From Conexibacter woesei DSM 14684 (GTDB lineage Bacteria; Actinomycetota; Thermoleophilia; Solirubrobacterales; Solirubrobacteraceae): a stretch of 64,000 nt of DNA. The stretch spans positions 6,124,001-6,188,000 of the forward strand of contig NC_013739.1 in the NCBI RefSeq assembly GCF_000025265.1, given 5' to 3'. Both the position numbers and the translations under genes were made by a program. The notes under the pieces were generated by a model. It saw only the letters and a list, made by a program, of their open reading frames with translations, did not search any database and had not been told where the DNA came from. Shown piece by piece: positions 29,647 through 38,945 of the stretch. Each line of letters starts with the position of its first letter. The stretch's first letter is position 1.

Positions 29647-31470
29647 TCACTGCGGCCGCTCCTCGCCGCCGGAGCGGCCGCCGCGGCGGCCGTCGGCGAC
29701 CTCCGCGCGCAGGCCGCGCAGGGCGTCTTCCAGCTCGGCGATGCGGCCCTCGACGCCGCCGCCGTTGGGGACCGCGACGGCGCCGGCCGCGGCTTCGGCC
29801 GGCTGCCCGCCGACCGGGACGGGCGCCGGCGGCGGTGACGGCGGTGCGGCGGCCGCCGCCCGCTGCGCGGCCGCCATCGCGTTCGCACGCGCCTCGGCCG
29901 GCGTCAGCGTCAGCTTGCGCACGACCGGGATCATGAACAGCAGCAGCAGCGCGGAGAGCCGGAACGCCCAGCCGAAGCCGTCACGCGCTATCCCGGCCGC
30001 CTCCCGCCGCAGCCAGCGGTCGAAGCCGACCGGCGCCGTCTCCTTGCGCTCGACGGCGCCGGCGAACTCGGCGATGTCGTGGTGGATCACGCCGTGCGAG
30101 ATGCCGTTCGGCACCGCCCACACGTAGGACGTGTCCTCGATGTGGTCCTTCTTGCCGTCGTAGTGCCACCCGGCCGTCGTCGTGAAGACCGTGATCAGCA
30201 GCGCGATGCCGAGCGCCGACCCGAGCTGGCGCGACGTGTTGACGACGCCGGAGGCGACGCCGAGGTTCGGTCCCATCGCGGCGTTCATCGCGCCGACGTT
30301 GAGCGTCGGGAAGCCGACGCCGATGCCCATGCCGATCAGGATCAGGCCCGGCAGCACGAACAGGTAGTCGCCGACGCCCTCGTAGGTCGACGGCATGAAG
30401 GAGAACCACAGCAGGCCGAGCGCCAGCGACCCGAGCGCCGGGACCGCGAGCCGGTACGCGGGCGCGTTGTCGGCGGCGCGCGCGACAAGCGGCCAGACGA
30501 GGCCGCCGCAGACGCCGATCGGCAGCAGGCTCAGGCCGGCCTCCAGCTGCGAGAAGCCCCACAGGTTCACGAACACCTGCGCGAGCAGGAAGATGCCGCC
30601 GACCGCGCCGGCGCCGAGGATCACCATCGCGAGGTTGGCCGAAAGGAACTGCTTGTTGGCCAGCAGCGCGGGCGGGATCATCGGGTTTCTCGCGCGCTTC
30701 TGCCAGACCACGAAGCCGATCCCGAGCACGATCGAGATCTGGATGAAGAAGAGGATCGCGGCGTCGTCCCAGCCGCGCACGTTCGCCTCGATCAGGCCGT
30801 ACGTGAAGAGCGAGACCGAGGCGCCGAGCAGCACCATGCCCTGCCAGTCGATGTGGCGGCTGGCGCTGAGGTCGTACGTCTCCGGCCACCAGCGCCACGC
30901 GAGCACGACGCCGATCACGCCGAGCGGCAGGTTGATGACGAAGATCCAGTGCCAGCTGGCGATCTCGATCAGGCCGCCGCCGATCACCGGGCCGAGGCCG
31001 TTGGCGACGAGGGCGACGACGGCGATCATCGCGAGGCCCTTGCCGCGCTCTCTCGGCGGGAAGACGAGCGCCGTCATCGCGAAGCCGAGCGGCGCGAGCA
31101 TGCCGGCGCCGATCGCCTGCAGCGCGCGGAAGCCTATGAGCCAGCCGATGTCCCAGGCGACGGCGCAGAGCGCCGAGCCGACGGTGAAGACGACGAGGCC
31201 GCCGATGAACATCTTCTTGCGGCCGAACTGGTCCGCGAGGCGGCCGGTCGCGATCAGCAGCACCGCGAAGACGATGCTGTAGACGTTGACGACCCACGAC
31301 GCGTTCGGCAGGTCCGTCTCGAAATCGTGCTGCAGCTCCGGCAGCGCGGTGTTCATGATCGACATGTCGAGCATCGACATGAACCACGCGATCATCATGA
31401 CCGCGAAGACTCTCCACTTGATCGCGTAGAGCCGTTCGGCCGGCGGGTTCTGACGCACCTTCGCGCTCAT
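29647..31470 (-). CDS. MFS transporter (DHA2, 14-TM) with long C-terminal tail
   Basis: A 607-residue transporter with the DHA2 helix-1 motif LDMSIMNTALPEL, motif A (GRLADQFGRKKMFI) and about 14 helices. Beyond the family's usual end there is a cytoplasmic Pro/Ala-rich tail and a short predicted coiled coil (GRIAELEDALRGLRAEVAD). Its ATG overlaps the stop of the preceding sulfatase-like gene as ATGA, so all three genes are one operon. The substrate is unknown. Confidence 0.9.
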   Translation of the reverse strand: MSAKVRQNPPAERLYAIKWRVFAVMMIAWFMSMLDMSIMNTALPELQHDFETDLPNASWVVNVYSIVFAVLLIATGRLADQFGRKKMFIGGLVVFTVGSALCAVAWDIGWLIGFRALQAIGAGMLAPLGFAMTALVFPPRERGKGLAMIAVVALVANGLGPVIGGGLIEIASWHWIFVINLPLGVIGVVLAWRWWPETYDLSASRHIDWQGMVLLGASVSLFTYGLIEANVRGWDDAAILFFIQISIVLGIGFVVWQKRARNPMIPPALLANKQFLSANLAMVILGAGAVGGIFLLAQVFVNLWGFSQLEAGLSLLPIGVCGGLVWPLVARAADNAPAYRLAVPALGSLALGLLWFSFMPSTYEGVGDYLFVLPGLILIGMGIGVGFPTLNVGAMNAAMGPNLGVASGVVNTSRQLGSALGIALLITVFTTTAGWHYDGKKDHIEDTSYVWAVPNGISHGVIHHDIAEFAGAVERKETAPVGFDRWLRREAAGIARDGFGWAFRLSALLLLFMIPVVRKLTLTPAEARANAMAAAQRAAAAAPPSPPPAPVPVGGQPAEAAAGAVAVPNGGGVEGRIAELEDALRGLRAEVADGRRGGRSGGEERPQ

Positions 31471-32984
31471 CGAAGCTCGTTCGCCTCCGCCTCGTCCTCG
31501 TCGAGCGTGCCGTCGTCGGCGACCTTCTTGTCGAGCGAGTCGGGCTGTGCCGGCCGTATCGCGGCCGTGTCGCCGAAGTCGGGCAGCGTGCCGCCGGCGG
31601 CGGCCAGCGCATACCGTCTCATCTCCTCGAGCACGGTCGGCGACTTGACGGTCTCGGTGCGGATCTCGTCCGGCTCGTCCTCGTCCTCGGCCTCGTACAG
31701 GCGCCAGCGGTCCTGGTCGGAGCGGCCGATCAGCAGCCACGTGCGGCTGCCCGTGACGATGTGCGTGTCGATCGCGGTCGTGTAGTACGGCCGCGCCGGC
31801 AGGTCGAAGTCGTCGAACAGCGTCGTCAGGTCCTCGCCCTGCATTCTGCCCGGGCTCGTGATGCCCCAGTAGGAGAGCAGCGTCGACGGGATGTCGTGCG
31901 TGGAGGCGAACCACTTGCTGGTGTCGCCGGCCCAGCGGCCGTCGGGGTCGCGGATCAGGAACGGCACGTGGTAGGCGCGCCGGTGCCAGACGCCGGCGGG
32001 GTGGCCGTAGACGCCCTGCTCGCCGAGCGCGATGCCGGAGTCGCCGACGAAGACGACGACGGTGTTGTCGGCGAGGCCGGCGTCGTCGAGCTTGTCGAGG
32101 AATCTGCCGACCCAGCCGTCGACCGACTCGACCTCGGCGGCGTAGCGGTCGCGCACCTCGCCCTTGACGTCGCCGTCGGCTCTGAACGTCTGCTGGTAGA
32201 CGCGGTCCTTCGGCAGCGTGACGTCGTCGTGCAGCGGGCCGCTGCCCTCGACGAACTGGCGCGGCAGCCGGAACGCGTCGTTGGGGTCGAACGCGTCGAG
32301 CGTCAGGAAGAACGGCTGTCTGCCTCTCAGCTGGTCGAGCTGCTCGATCCCCTCGCGCAGGACGCGGCTCGTCGGCTCCTGGCGTCTGCGCTGGACCGTG
32401 CCGCCGAGCGGCAGCAGGTAGTCGCGCTCGGTCGACTCGAAGCCGGCCGAGGTCGCGAGCGGGCCGGTCCGCACGATCCGGCCGAAGCGCGGGCCGGTGA
32501 ACGTCGGGTTGTCGGTCACGTAGACGGTCGTGATCCCGGCGGCGGCGGCCAGCTCGGTGACCATCGGCTGGAAGTCGTAGATCTTGTTGAAGCCGGGGAT
32601 CGCTGGCATCCCCGCCGTCGCTCTCCAGTCGCGGAACGGGTAGCTGCGCATCCCGGTCAGCATCCCGCGGCGCATCGGGATCGCCGGCATGCCGTCCGGG
32701 ACGGCGTACTTGAAGCGCAGCGCCTGGTCGGCCAGCTCGTCGATGTTGGGCGTCTTGGCGTGGCGGTCGTCGAAGACGTCGTCGTAGGCGCCGACGTAGT
32801 CGGCCCGCAGGCGGTCAGCGACGATCAGCACGACGTTGGGGCGCTCTCTCGCTCTGTCGCCGTCCTGCGCCTGCGCGGTCGCGGCGGCGCCGAGCACGCC
32901 GGCGCCGGTCAGCGCGGCGAGGCCGGCCGACGCGCCGCCGCCGCGCAGCAGGGCGCGGCGTGAGATCCGTCCGTCGTCCGCCAT
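31467..32984 (-). CDS. Tat-exported sulfatase-fold protein, probable pseudoenzyme
   Basis: A 505-residue protein with a twin-arginine signal (SRRALLRGG) and the sulfatase/alkaline phosphatase superfamily fold (NVVLIVADRLRADYVGAY, GMLTGMRSYPFRDW). The Cys/Ser that is converted to formylglycine (C/S-x-P-x-R) is Ala101 in A-I-P-M-R, and the downstream metal-binding Asp-His of DHG is Asp-Ser (GDSGIALGEQG). Loss of both argues against sulfatase activity. The start overlaps the neighbouring paralogue's stop by one base. Confidence 0.88.
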   Translation of the reverse strand: MADDGRISRRALLRGGGASAGLAALTGAGVLGAAATAQAQDGDRARERPNVVLIVADRLRADYVGAYDDVFDDRHAKTPNIDELADQALRFKYAVPDGMPAIPMRRGMLTGMRSYPFRDWRATAGMPAIPGFNKIYDFQPMVTELAAAAGITTVYVTDNPTFTGPRFGRIVRTGPLATSAGFESTERDYLLPLGGTVQRRRQEPTSRVLREGIEQLDQLRGRQPFFLTLDAFDPNDAFRLPRQFVEGSGPLHDDVTLPKDRVYQQTFRADGDVKGEVRDRYAAEVESVDGWVGRFLDKLDDAGLADNTVVVFVGDSGIALGEQGVYGHPAGVWHRRAYHVPFLIRDPDGRWAGDTSKWFASTHDIPSTLLSYWGITSPGRMQGEDLTTLFDDFDLPARPYYTTAIDTHIVTGSRTWLLIGRSDQDRWRLYEAEDEDEPDEIRTETVKSPTVLEEMRRYALAAAGGTLPDFGDTAAIRPAQPDSLDKKVADDGTLDEDEAEANELR

Positions 32985-34522
32985 CAGCCGCCCACCACGC
33001 CGATGTGGTCGTGGAAGACGGGCAGCGTGCCGCCCGCCTCGTTGATCAGGACCGTCCAGAGCGTGTCGATCGTCGCCTGGTTGGCGGGATCGCTCGCGAC
33101 GTCTCTCGTGTTGCCGGGGTCGTTGACGAGGTCGTACAGCTCTCTTCTGGAGCCGTCCGGCGTCGAGATCAGCAGCCAGTCGTAGTCGCCGCAGATCCAC
33201 GTCTCCTGGTAGCAGGAGGTGTAGTACGGCCGTGCCGGCGGCTCGCGGCCGTCGAACAGGACGGTCAGGTCCTCGCCGTTCATCAGGCCGGGCGCGCGGA
33301 CGCCCATGAACGACATGACCGTGCGGGCGACGTCGTGCGTGGAGGCGAAGTAGCGGCTCGTCTTGCCGGCCATCCGGCCCGACGGGTCGTGGATCAGGTA
33401 CGGGATGTGGTGGATCTCGCGGTACGGCCGCGGCGTCGACTTGCCGATGATGCCGTGCTCGCCGAGCGTCAGGCCGTGGTCGCTGAGGAAGTAGACGACG
33501 GTGTTGTCGGAGAGCCCGAGGTCGTCGAGCTTGTTCAGCAGCTTGCCGATCCAGACGTCGACGAACGTCAGCTCGGCCGCGTACAGCTCGCGTATGAGCT
33601 GCAGCGTCTCGGGGTCGACGTCGATCTTGTCGAGTCTGGAGGCGGGCGTCAGGAACGGCTGGATCGGCATGATCCCTCTGTCGCGCTGGATCCCCTTCGG
33701 CTGGCCCTCGATCTCGCGCACGTAGAGCGGCGGCGCGTCGAACGGCTCGTGCGGGTCGAACGAGTCGACGCCGAGGAAGAACGGCTGCTTGTCCTTGAGG
33801 TCGTCGAGCGCGTCCATCCCGCCGCGCATGACGCGCGCGGCGGAGTAGTTGCGCTCGCCGACGCGGTACATGCTGTTCCAGCCGACGTAGTCCTGCAGGC
33901 GGCGCACCTCGACGGTGTCCGACAGCGCGGGCAGCAGGTACTTCTCGATCGCGCTGCGCGGCGCGGGGCGTCTGAAGGGCGTGTTGAAGGCGCGGTAGGC
34001 GCCCTGGGAGAAGTCGGGCCGGCCGATGTCGAGCGTGCGCCGGAAGTCGGTGTAGCGCGGGCCGACGATGAACGGGTTGTCGGTCACGTACGCGGTCTCG
34101 ACGCCGGCCTTGCCGAGCTCCTCGGTCAGCAGCGGCTGGTGCGGCAGCGGGCGGGTCCAGCCGACCTCGGCCGGCATCGGCGGGGAGAGCACCCAGTCGC
34201 GGTTGGGGAACGAGCGCATGCCCGTCAGCACGGAGCGCCGCACGAGCCCGGTCGGCATCGCCTCCGGGATCGCCAGCTCGAACTTCAGCGAGCGTTTGAA
34301 CAGCTCGTCGAGGTTGGGCGTTCTGGCAAGCGAGTTGGGGTTGTACGCACCGATGTAGTCCGCACGCGTGGAGTCCGTGATGATCAGCACGACGTTCGGC
34401 GCGCCGTCGGCGCGTCCGGACGTCTCCTCGTACTCGTTGCCACAGGCGGAGAGGCCAGCCGCGGCCGCTCCGGCCGCACCGACCTTCAGCGCACCGCGCC
34501 GCGTGAATCGCCGTGCCGCCAT
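32984..34522 (-). CDS. Tat lipoprotein, sulfatase-fold hydrolase with Thr at nucleophile site
   Basis: A 512-residue paralogue of the next gene with a twin-arginine signal (ARRFTRRGALK) and a lipobox ending LSAC27. The metal motifs LIITDSTRADYIGAY and LSDHGLTLGEHG are intact, but the formylglycine position is Thr91 in T-G-L-V-R. Thr is the nucleophile in phosphodiesterase branches of the superfamily, so a non-sulfatase hydrolase is possible. ATG 34522 starts at the Tat signal; ATG 34546 is an alternative. Confidence 0.88.
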   Translation of the reverse strand: MAARRFTRRGALKVGAAGAAAAGLSACGNEYEETSGRADGAPNVVLIITDSTRADYIGAYNPNSLARTPNLDELFKRSLKFELAIPEAMPTGLVRRSVLTGMRSFPNRDWVLSPPMPAEVGWTRPLPHQPLLTEELGKAGVETAYVTDNPFIVGPRYTDFRRTLDIGRPDFSQGAYRAFNTPFRRPAPRSAIEKYLLPALSDTVEVRRLQDYVGWNSMYRVGERNYSAARVMRGGMDALDDLKDKQPFFLGVDSFDPHEPFDAPPLYVREIEGQPKGIQRDRGIMPIQPFLTPASRLDKIDVDPETLQLIRELYAAELTFVDVWIGKLLNKLDDLGLSDNTVVYFLSDHGLTLGEHGIIGKSTPRPYREIHHIPYLIHDPSGRMAGKTSRYFASTHDVARTVMSFMGVRAPGLMNGEDLTVLFDGREPPARPYYTSCYQETWICGDYDWLLISTPDGSRRELYDLVNDPGNTRDVASDPANQATIDTLWTVLINEAGGTLPVFHDHIGVVGG

Positions 34523-34620
34523 CGAACTACTTGTCCGTCGCGGCATACGCCGCGGCTTCGCCGCTCAAATTCTGCTCCAGCCTGGGGGATTCCGGTACCT
34601 ACCGGCACTGCCAACACAGC

Positions 34621-34641
34621 GTGCGCAACAGAGTTGCGCAC
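34621..34641. promoter_or_regulatory. Perfect 9-3-9 palindrome upstream of the sulfatase operon
   Basis: GTGCGCAAC-AGA-GTTGCGCAC lies about 100 bases before the sulfatase-like operon and 125 bases after the preceding gene on the same strand. No T-tract follows, so an operator is more likely than a terminator. Confidence 0.5.
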
Positions 34642-34765
34642 GCCCAGTCGACATAAATCTTCGCTGATGGAGCAGATGTTCGCGTGACCGACTGAGTTTC
34701 GGCTGAGAAAGCGCGCTTTCACGCTCCCCTCTGCCGGCCGCCGGCCCGCGATCACATCGCGCGGC

Positions 34766-35749
34766 TCATGGCATCGGCGCGCTCCTCGGCTGGCCGCCGT
34801 CCTTCCACGTCACAGTGCGGCCGTCGGCGCTGATCGCGAGATCCGTCAGCGGGCCCTCGCCGCTCGCACTGCCGAGGACAGCGGACCTTCCGTCGGCGGT
34901 ACCGACGTGCACAGCCGTGCCGGCGAGCCACGCGACCGCGCCGCCTCTGCCCGCGACGGGCCACGAGCCGGCAGCTCGGACAGCTGTCGCACCGGTCGCC
35001 GAAACGTTCCACAGCTGGACGGACGAGGACCCTTCGGACCCCGGGTTGTTGGGCTGGTACGCCCACCGCCACGCCAGCCAGTTGCCGACGCGCGCGAATC
35101 CGGCCAGCGTCTCGCTGCCTCCGCCCCCGCCGCCTCCGCCGGCCCATGCCGTCCCGAGCGCCACCGACCGTCCGTTCGGCCGCGCGCAGGCGCGATAGTG
35201 CTCCTCGTGCTCGTCTTCGCTGGCACCCGCCAGCACGGCCACGAGCACGCGCCCGTCACGGAACGCCGCCCGCTCTCCGTTCGCGAGCCGACATGCCGGA
35301 GGGGCGCCGCGGCGCAGCCGCATCGCGGCGGTGACCGTCTCGGTGTTCTGCTCGTCCCCGGCGACGCGCAGCGCGCACAGCGTCGCCGCCGCCGCGACGT
35401 CGCGCGAGAGCGTGCCCGCGAGGACCCGCGTGCCCGGCACGGCCGGGATCCACCGACCAGCCTGCCGCACGAAGGTCGGCATCGGCCGCGATGCGTTGGG
35501 AGCCCCGACTCCCTCGCCGCACCGCAGCAGCACGCGCACTCTCCCGCCGCGATATCCGCTGAGCGGCTCGGCCAGCCTGATCATGAGCCGGCGGCCTTCC
35601 AGCCGCCAGACCGACCCGTCGCTCGATCTTCCCGCTGCCACTGCCGGCGCGCTCTTCGCTGTCGCCCCGCTCGGCGCGCCCGCACCACCGGCGCACACCG
35701 CCGCCAGCGCGGCGACCGCGACCGCGTTTCGTCCCGGACCTCGTCGCAT
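34766..35749 (-). CDS. Secreted beta-propeller-like protein, paralogue A
   Basis: A 327-residue exported protein with a signal peptide and no family I recognise. It is paralogous to the gene just upstream: both share GRSxDGxxxxLEGRRL near the N-terminus and a C-terminal LTDxAISxDGxTVTWxxGGQPRSA segment resembling a PD40/WD-type propeller blade. Four cysteines and a run of Gly (GGGGGGGG near 210) are present. It starts five bases after the paralogue's stop. Confidence 0.75.
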   Translation of the reverse strand: MRRGPGRNAVAVAALAAVCAGGAGAPSGATAKSAPAVAAGRSSDGSVWRLEGRRLMIRLAEPLSGYRGGRVRVLLRCGEGVGAPNASRPMPTFVRQAGRWIPAVPGTRVLAGTLSRDVAAAATLCALRVAGDEQNTETVTAAMRLRRGAPPACRLANGERAAFRDGRVLVAVLAGASEDEHEEHYRACARPNGRSVALGTAWAGGGGGGGGSETLAGFARVGNWLAWRWAYQPNNPGSEGSSSVQLWNVSATGATAVRAAGSWPVAGRGGAVAWLAGTAVHVGTADGRSAVLGSASGEGPLTDLAISADGRTVTWKDGGQPRSAPMP

Positions 35750-35754
35750 GGCGA

Positions 35755-36771
35755 TCACGGAACGCGAGCGCTTCTCGGCTGGCCGCCGTTCATCCACGTG
35801 ACGGTGCCGCCGTCGGGGCTGATCGCGATGTCCGTCAGCGTTCTGGCGGGCGCGGTGTCGAGGGTGACGATCGTGCCGCTCGACGCGAGCACGTTGAGCC
35901 GGTCCGGCGGGGACGGCTGACCCCACGTCGCCACGACCCACGCGACGGCGCCGTTGGAGCCGAGCGCGAGCGCTGTCGCGCACGTGTCCGACGCGTCGTC
36001 CTGCGTCATCGGGATGCTCTGGGCGGGACCGCCGTCGAGATCCTTGCGCTGGATCGTGCACGTCCGCTTGCCGGCGTACGACGACGCGTCGTCCGTCCGC
36101 CACGCCACCCAGGCTCCGCTGACCACGAACAGCTCCTGGACCCACCCCGCGTACCGGTCCTGGTAGGCGTCGGCGAGCTCGTGCCACGTCGCCGACGACT
36201 TGTCGCACGCGCGGTAGATCGCCGCGCTCGTCCACTCGGTGCGGCGCGTGGCGGACATCACCAGCACGCGGTCGTTCTCGACCATCACGAGTCTGGGGTC
36301 GGCAGGTGAGCAGCCGGGCGGCGTGCCGCTCCGCAGCGTCATCTCCGCTTCGAGGGACAGCTGTCGCGCTGCGCTGTGCCAGCGCAGCTTGCACCAGTTC
36401 GCCCATCTGGCGATGTCGCGGTCGAGCAGCGCGCGAACCGTGCGCACACCGGGGTGGACGCGCAGGATGCGCCGAGCCACCACGGTGTCGAAGGTGCGAG
36501 GAAGCCTCGCCGCGGACCCGACGGGCACCGTCTCGCCGCAGACGAGCGTCGCCGACGGACGGCCTGCGAAGCCCTTGCGTTCGAGCCGACGGGCGAGGGT
36601 GACGGTGAGTCTCCGTCCTTCGAGCCTGAAGCTCGCGCGTCCGTCCTGCGATCTGCCGGTCGCGAGCGCGGACCGTCCGTCCTGCGCGGGTGCCGCGACG
36701 GCGCCGCTGGGCGCAACCGCCAGCAGCGTGAGGACGGTCGCAGCGAGCGTCGTTCCTTGACGTCGGTTCAT
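35755..36771 (-). CDS. Secreted beta-propeller-like protein, paralogue B
   Basis: A 338-residue exported protein (signal peptide about residues 1-27) that has clearly duplicated with its downstream neighbour. It has six or more cysteines (for example LVCGE, NWCKL, RTCTIQ, DTCAT) and propeller-like repeats with WVAWRTDD and VAWVVATWG. The C-terminal segment LTDIAISPDGGTVTWMNGG matches paralogue A. Function is unknown. It is divergent from YibE/F with only 29 bases between. Confidence 0.75.
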   Translation of the reverse strand: MNRRQGTTLAATVLTLLAVAPSGAVAAPAQDGRSALATGRSQDGRASFRLEGRRLTVTLARRLERKGFAGRPSATLVCGETVPVGSAARLPRTFDTVVARRILRVHPGVRTVRALLDRDIARWANWCKLRWHSAARQLSLEAEMTLRSGTPPGCSPADPRLVMVENDRVLVMSATRRTEWTSAAIYRACDKSSATWHELADAYQDRYAGWVQELFVVSGAWVAWRTDDASSYAGKRTCTIQRKDLDGGPAQSIPMTQDDASDTCATALALGSNGAVAWVVATWGQPSPPDRLNVLASSGTIVTLDTAPARTLTDIAISPDGGTVTWMNGGQPRSARVP

Positions 36772-36800
36772 GACCGGCTCAAACGCGCCGACGCGCCACA

Positions 36801-38015
36801 GTGTTGCGGTTAAGCCGCCGCTGCTTCAATGCTCCGATCTCCCGCCTCTCGCTCCTCGGCGCCGCGCGCGCCTTCATCGTCGTCGTCGCGCTCGGCACCG
36901 TCGTGGCGATGGCGCTGATGTGGCCGACGAACGTCGGCGAGAAGTTCTCCGAGGTCGTGCAGCCGAGCGACAAGGCGACCGTCACGGGGATCGACGACAG
37001 ACCGTGCGGCGCGACCGTCAGCGACCGCTGCGTGCGCGTGCTGATCCACGTCGACAGCGGGTCGGACGACGGCAGCAGAGGCGTGATCCAGTGGAACGCG
37101 AACGGCGTCGACCCGCCGGTGCACGTCGGCGACAAGCTGCGCGTCGCGCGGGCGGAGGAGGTGCCGGGCTACGAGCAGGTCGGGCAGAACACCTACCAGC
37201 TCGTCGACTTCCAGCGCGGGCCGGCGCTGATCCTGCTGTTCGTCATCTTCGCCGTGCTCGTGCTGCTGCTGTCGCGGCTGCGCGGCGCGCTGTCGCTGCT
37301 CGGGCTCGGCGTCAGCCTCGTGCTGATCCTCGTCTACATCATCCCGGCGATCCTCGACGGCGAGCCGCCGGTCGCGGTCGCGATCTCGGGCTCCCTCGCG
37401 ATCGGGCTGATCACGATCCTGCTCGCGCACGGGCGCGGCCCGAAGTCGATCGCGGCGATGCTGGGGACCTCCGCCAGTCTGCTGCTGACGGCGCTGCTGG
37501 CGGTGATCTTCACGAGCGCGACGCGGCTGACCGGGCTCGCCGGCGAGGAGGCGTTCGCGCTGCGGCTCGCCGACCCGTCAGTCTCGCTCCAGGGGCTGCT
37601 GATCGCCGGCATGATCATCGGCGCGCTCGGCGTCCTCGACGACGTCACCGTCAGCCAGTCGTCGACCGTCTTCGCGCTGCGCGCCGCGAACCCCGAGCTG
37701 GGCTTCCGCGAGCTGTTCCGGCGCGCGATGGACGTCGGCCGCGACCACGTCGCCGCGACCGTCAACACGCTCGTGCTCGCCTACGCCGGCTCGTCGCTGC
37801 CGGTGCTGCTGATCTTCGCCTCCGGCGCGCTCGGCGCCGGCGACGCGCTCAACCTCGAACTGGTCTCCGAGCAGGTCGTCGCGACGCTCGTCGGCTCGAT
37901 CGGGCTGATCGCCGCGGTCCCGAGCACGACCGCCCTCGCCGCGCTGCTCGCGCTCCACACGCCGCATGCCGAGGTCGAGCGCGAGGCCGCGCACGGCCAC
38001 GCGCACGTGCACTGA
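36801..38015 (+). CDS. YibE/F family membrane protein
   Basis: A 404-residue protein of the YibE/F family: one N-terminal helix, an extracytoplasmic beta region (about 45-135, containing HVGDKLRVARAEE), then seven or eight helices with the conserved GALGVLDDVTVSQSSTVFAL motif, and a His-rich tail (HGHAHVH). In lactococci a member affects peptide uptake; function is otherwise unknown. GTG 36801 is the first start in frame. Confidence 0.88.
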   Translation: MLRLSRRCFNAPISRLSLLGAARAFIVVVALGTVVAMALMWPTNVGEKFSEVVQPSDKATVTGIDDRPCGATVSDRCVRVLIHVDSGSDDGSRGVIQWNANGVDPPVHVGDKLRVARAEEVPGYEQVGQNTYQLVDFQRGPALILLFVIFAVLVLLLSRLRGALSLLGLGVSLVLILVYIIPAILDGEPPVAVAISGSLAIGLITILLAHGRGPKSIAAMLGTSASLLLTALLAVIFTSATRLTGLAGEEAFALRLADPSVSLQGLLIAGMIIGALGVLDDVTVSQSSTVFALRAANPELGFRELFRRAMDVGRDHVAATVNTLVLAYAGSSLPVLLIFASGALGAGDALNLELVSEQVVATLVGSIGLIAAVPSTTALAALLALHTPHAEVEREAAHGHAHVH

Positions 38016-38039
38016 GCGGAGCGCGGCCCGCGCGCCGGG

Positions 38040-38945
38040 CTAGCCGGCGGCGGCGAGCGCGGCGCGGATCTCGCGCCGCCGCCTGCGGCGCGTCAGGCAG
38101 CGGGCGAGCAGGCCGTACTTCGGCGACAGGAACAGCGCGAGCGCGAAGCAGCAGGCAGCGACGAGGCCCATCGACCCGGCGATCGACGCGTCGACCTGCA
38201 ACGCGGTCGTGTGGCCGGCGATCGCGCTCAGCCAGCCGATCGCGAGCGTGACGCCGATCATCGCCCAGAGGCGGTCGGTCAGCAGGTACGCCGTCGCGGC
38301 CGGGACGATCAGCAGCGTCACGACGAGGATCGCGCCGACCGACTCGAACGCCGTCACCGCCGTGACCGCGACGGCGATCAGCAGCAGGCGCGACAGCAGC
38401 GTCGGCGAGATCCCGATCGTGCGCGAGAACTCGGGGTCGAAGGTCGTCGCCTTCAGCTCCTTCCACAGCAGCCCGACGAGGATCGCGTTCGCCAGCACGA
38501 CCGCGCCGATCAGCACGATCGAGCGCGCGATCTCGACGTCGCCGAACGTCAGCGTCTCGAACGGCGCGAACGCGATCTCGCCGTAGATCGTCGCGTCGAG
38601 GTCGAGGTGCGCGCCGCTGGCGAACTTCGTCACGCCGAGCACGCCGATCGCGAACAGCGCCGGGAAGACGAGCGCGATCGCGGCGTCGCTGGCAACGAGC
38701 CGCGTCGATCTGAGCGCGTCGATCGCGAGCACGCAGAGGACGGCGAAGACGCCCGCGCCGACGATCACCGGCAGCGGCGCGCGCGTGCCGAGCAAGAGGT
38801 AGACGGCGACGATGCCGGGCAGCACCGCATGGCTGACGGCGTCGCTCATCAGCGCGACGCGGCGCAGCACGAGGAACGGACCGAGCAGGCCGGCGGCCGT
38901 CGCGACGAGACCGGCGGTGAGGATGATCGTGACGTCGTCGCTCAT
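38040..38945 (-). CDS. Metal ABC transporter permease (ABC-3 family)
   Basis: A 301-residue ZnuB/TroD-type permease with about eight helices and the motifs DAVSHAVLPGIVAVYLL and ESVGAILVVTLLIVPAATAYLL of the ABC-3 family. It would form a heterodimeric channel with the larger permease encoded immediately upstream, whose stop overlaps this start as ATGA. Confidence 0.93.
   Translation of the reverse strand: MSDDVTIILTAGLVATAAGLLGPFLVLRRVALMSDAVSHAVLPGIVAVYLLLGTRAPLPVIVGAGVFAVLCVLAIDALRSTRLVASDAAIALVFPALFAIGVLGVTKFASGAHLDLDATIYGEIAFAPFETLTFGDVEIARSIVLIGAVVLANAILVGLLWKELKATTFDPEFSRTIGISPTLLSRLLLIAVAVTAVTAFESVGAILVVTLLIVPAATAYLLTDRLWAMIGVTLAIGWLSAIAGHTTALQVDASIAGSMGLVAACCFALALFLSPKYGLLARCLTRRRRRREIRAALAAAG

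Noticed and set aside
28011-34522. cysC plus sulfatase-like genes as a sulfated-compound gene cluster
   Set aside because: The sulfatase homologues lack the formylglycine residue and are separated by a PHP and MFS gene, so a shared sulfate pathway is not supported.
34547-34765. A short coding frame between the sulfatase operon and the secreted paralogues
   Set aside because: Frames there are short, lack ribosome-binding sites and cross the palindrome; promoter DNA is more likely.
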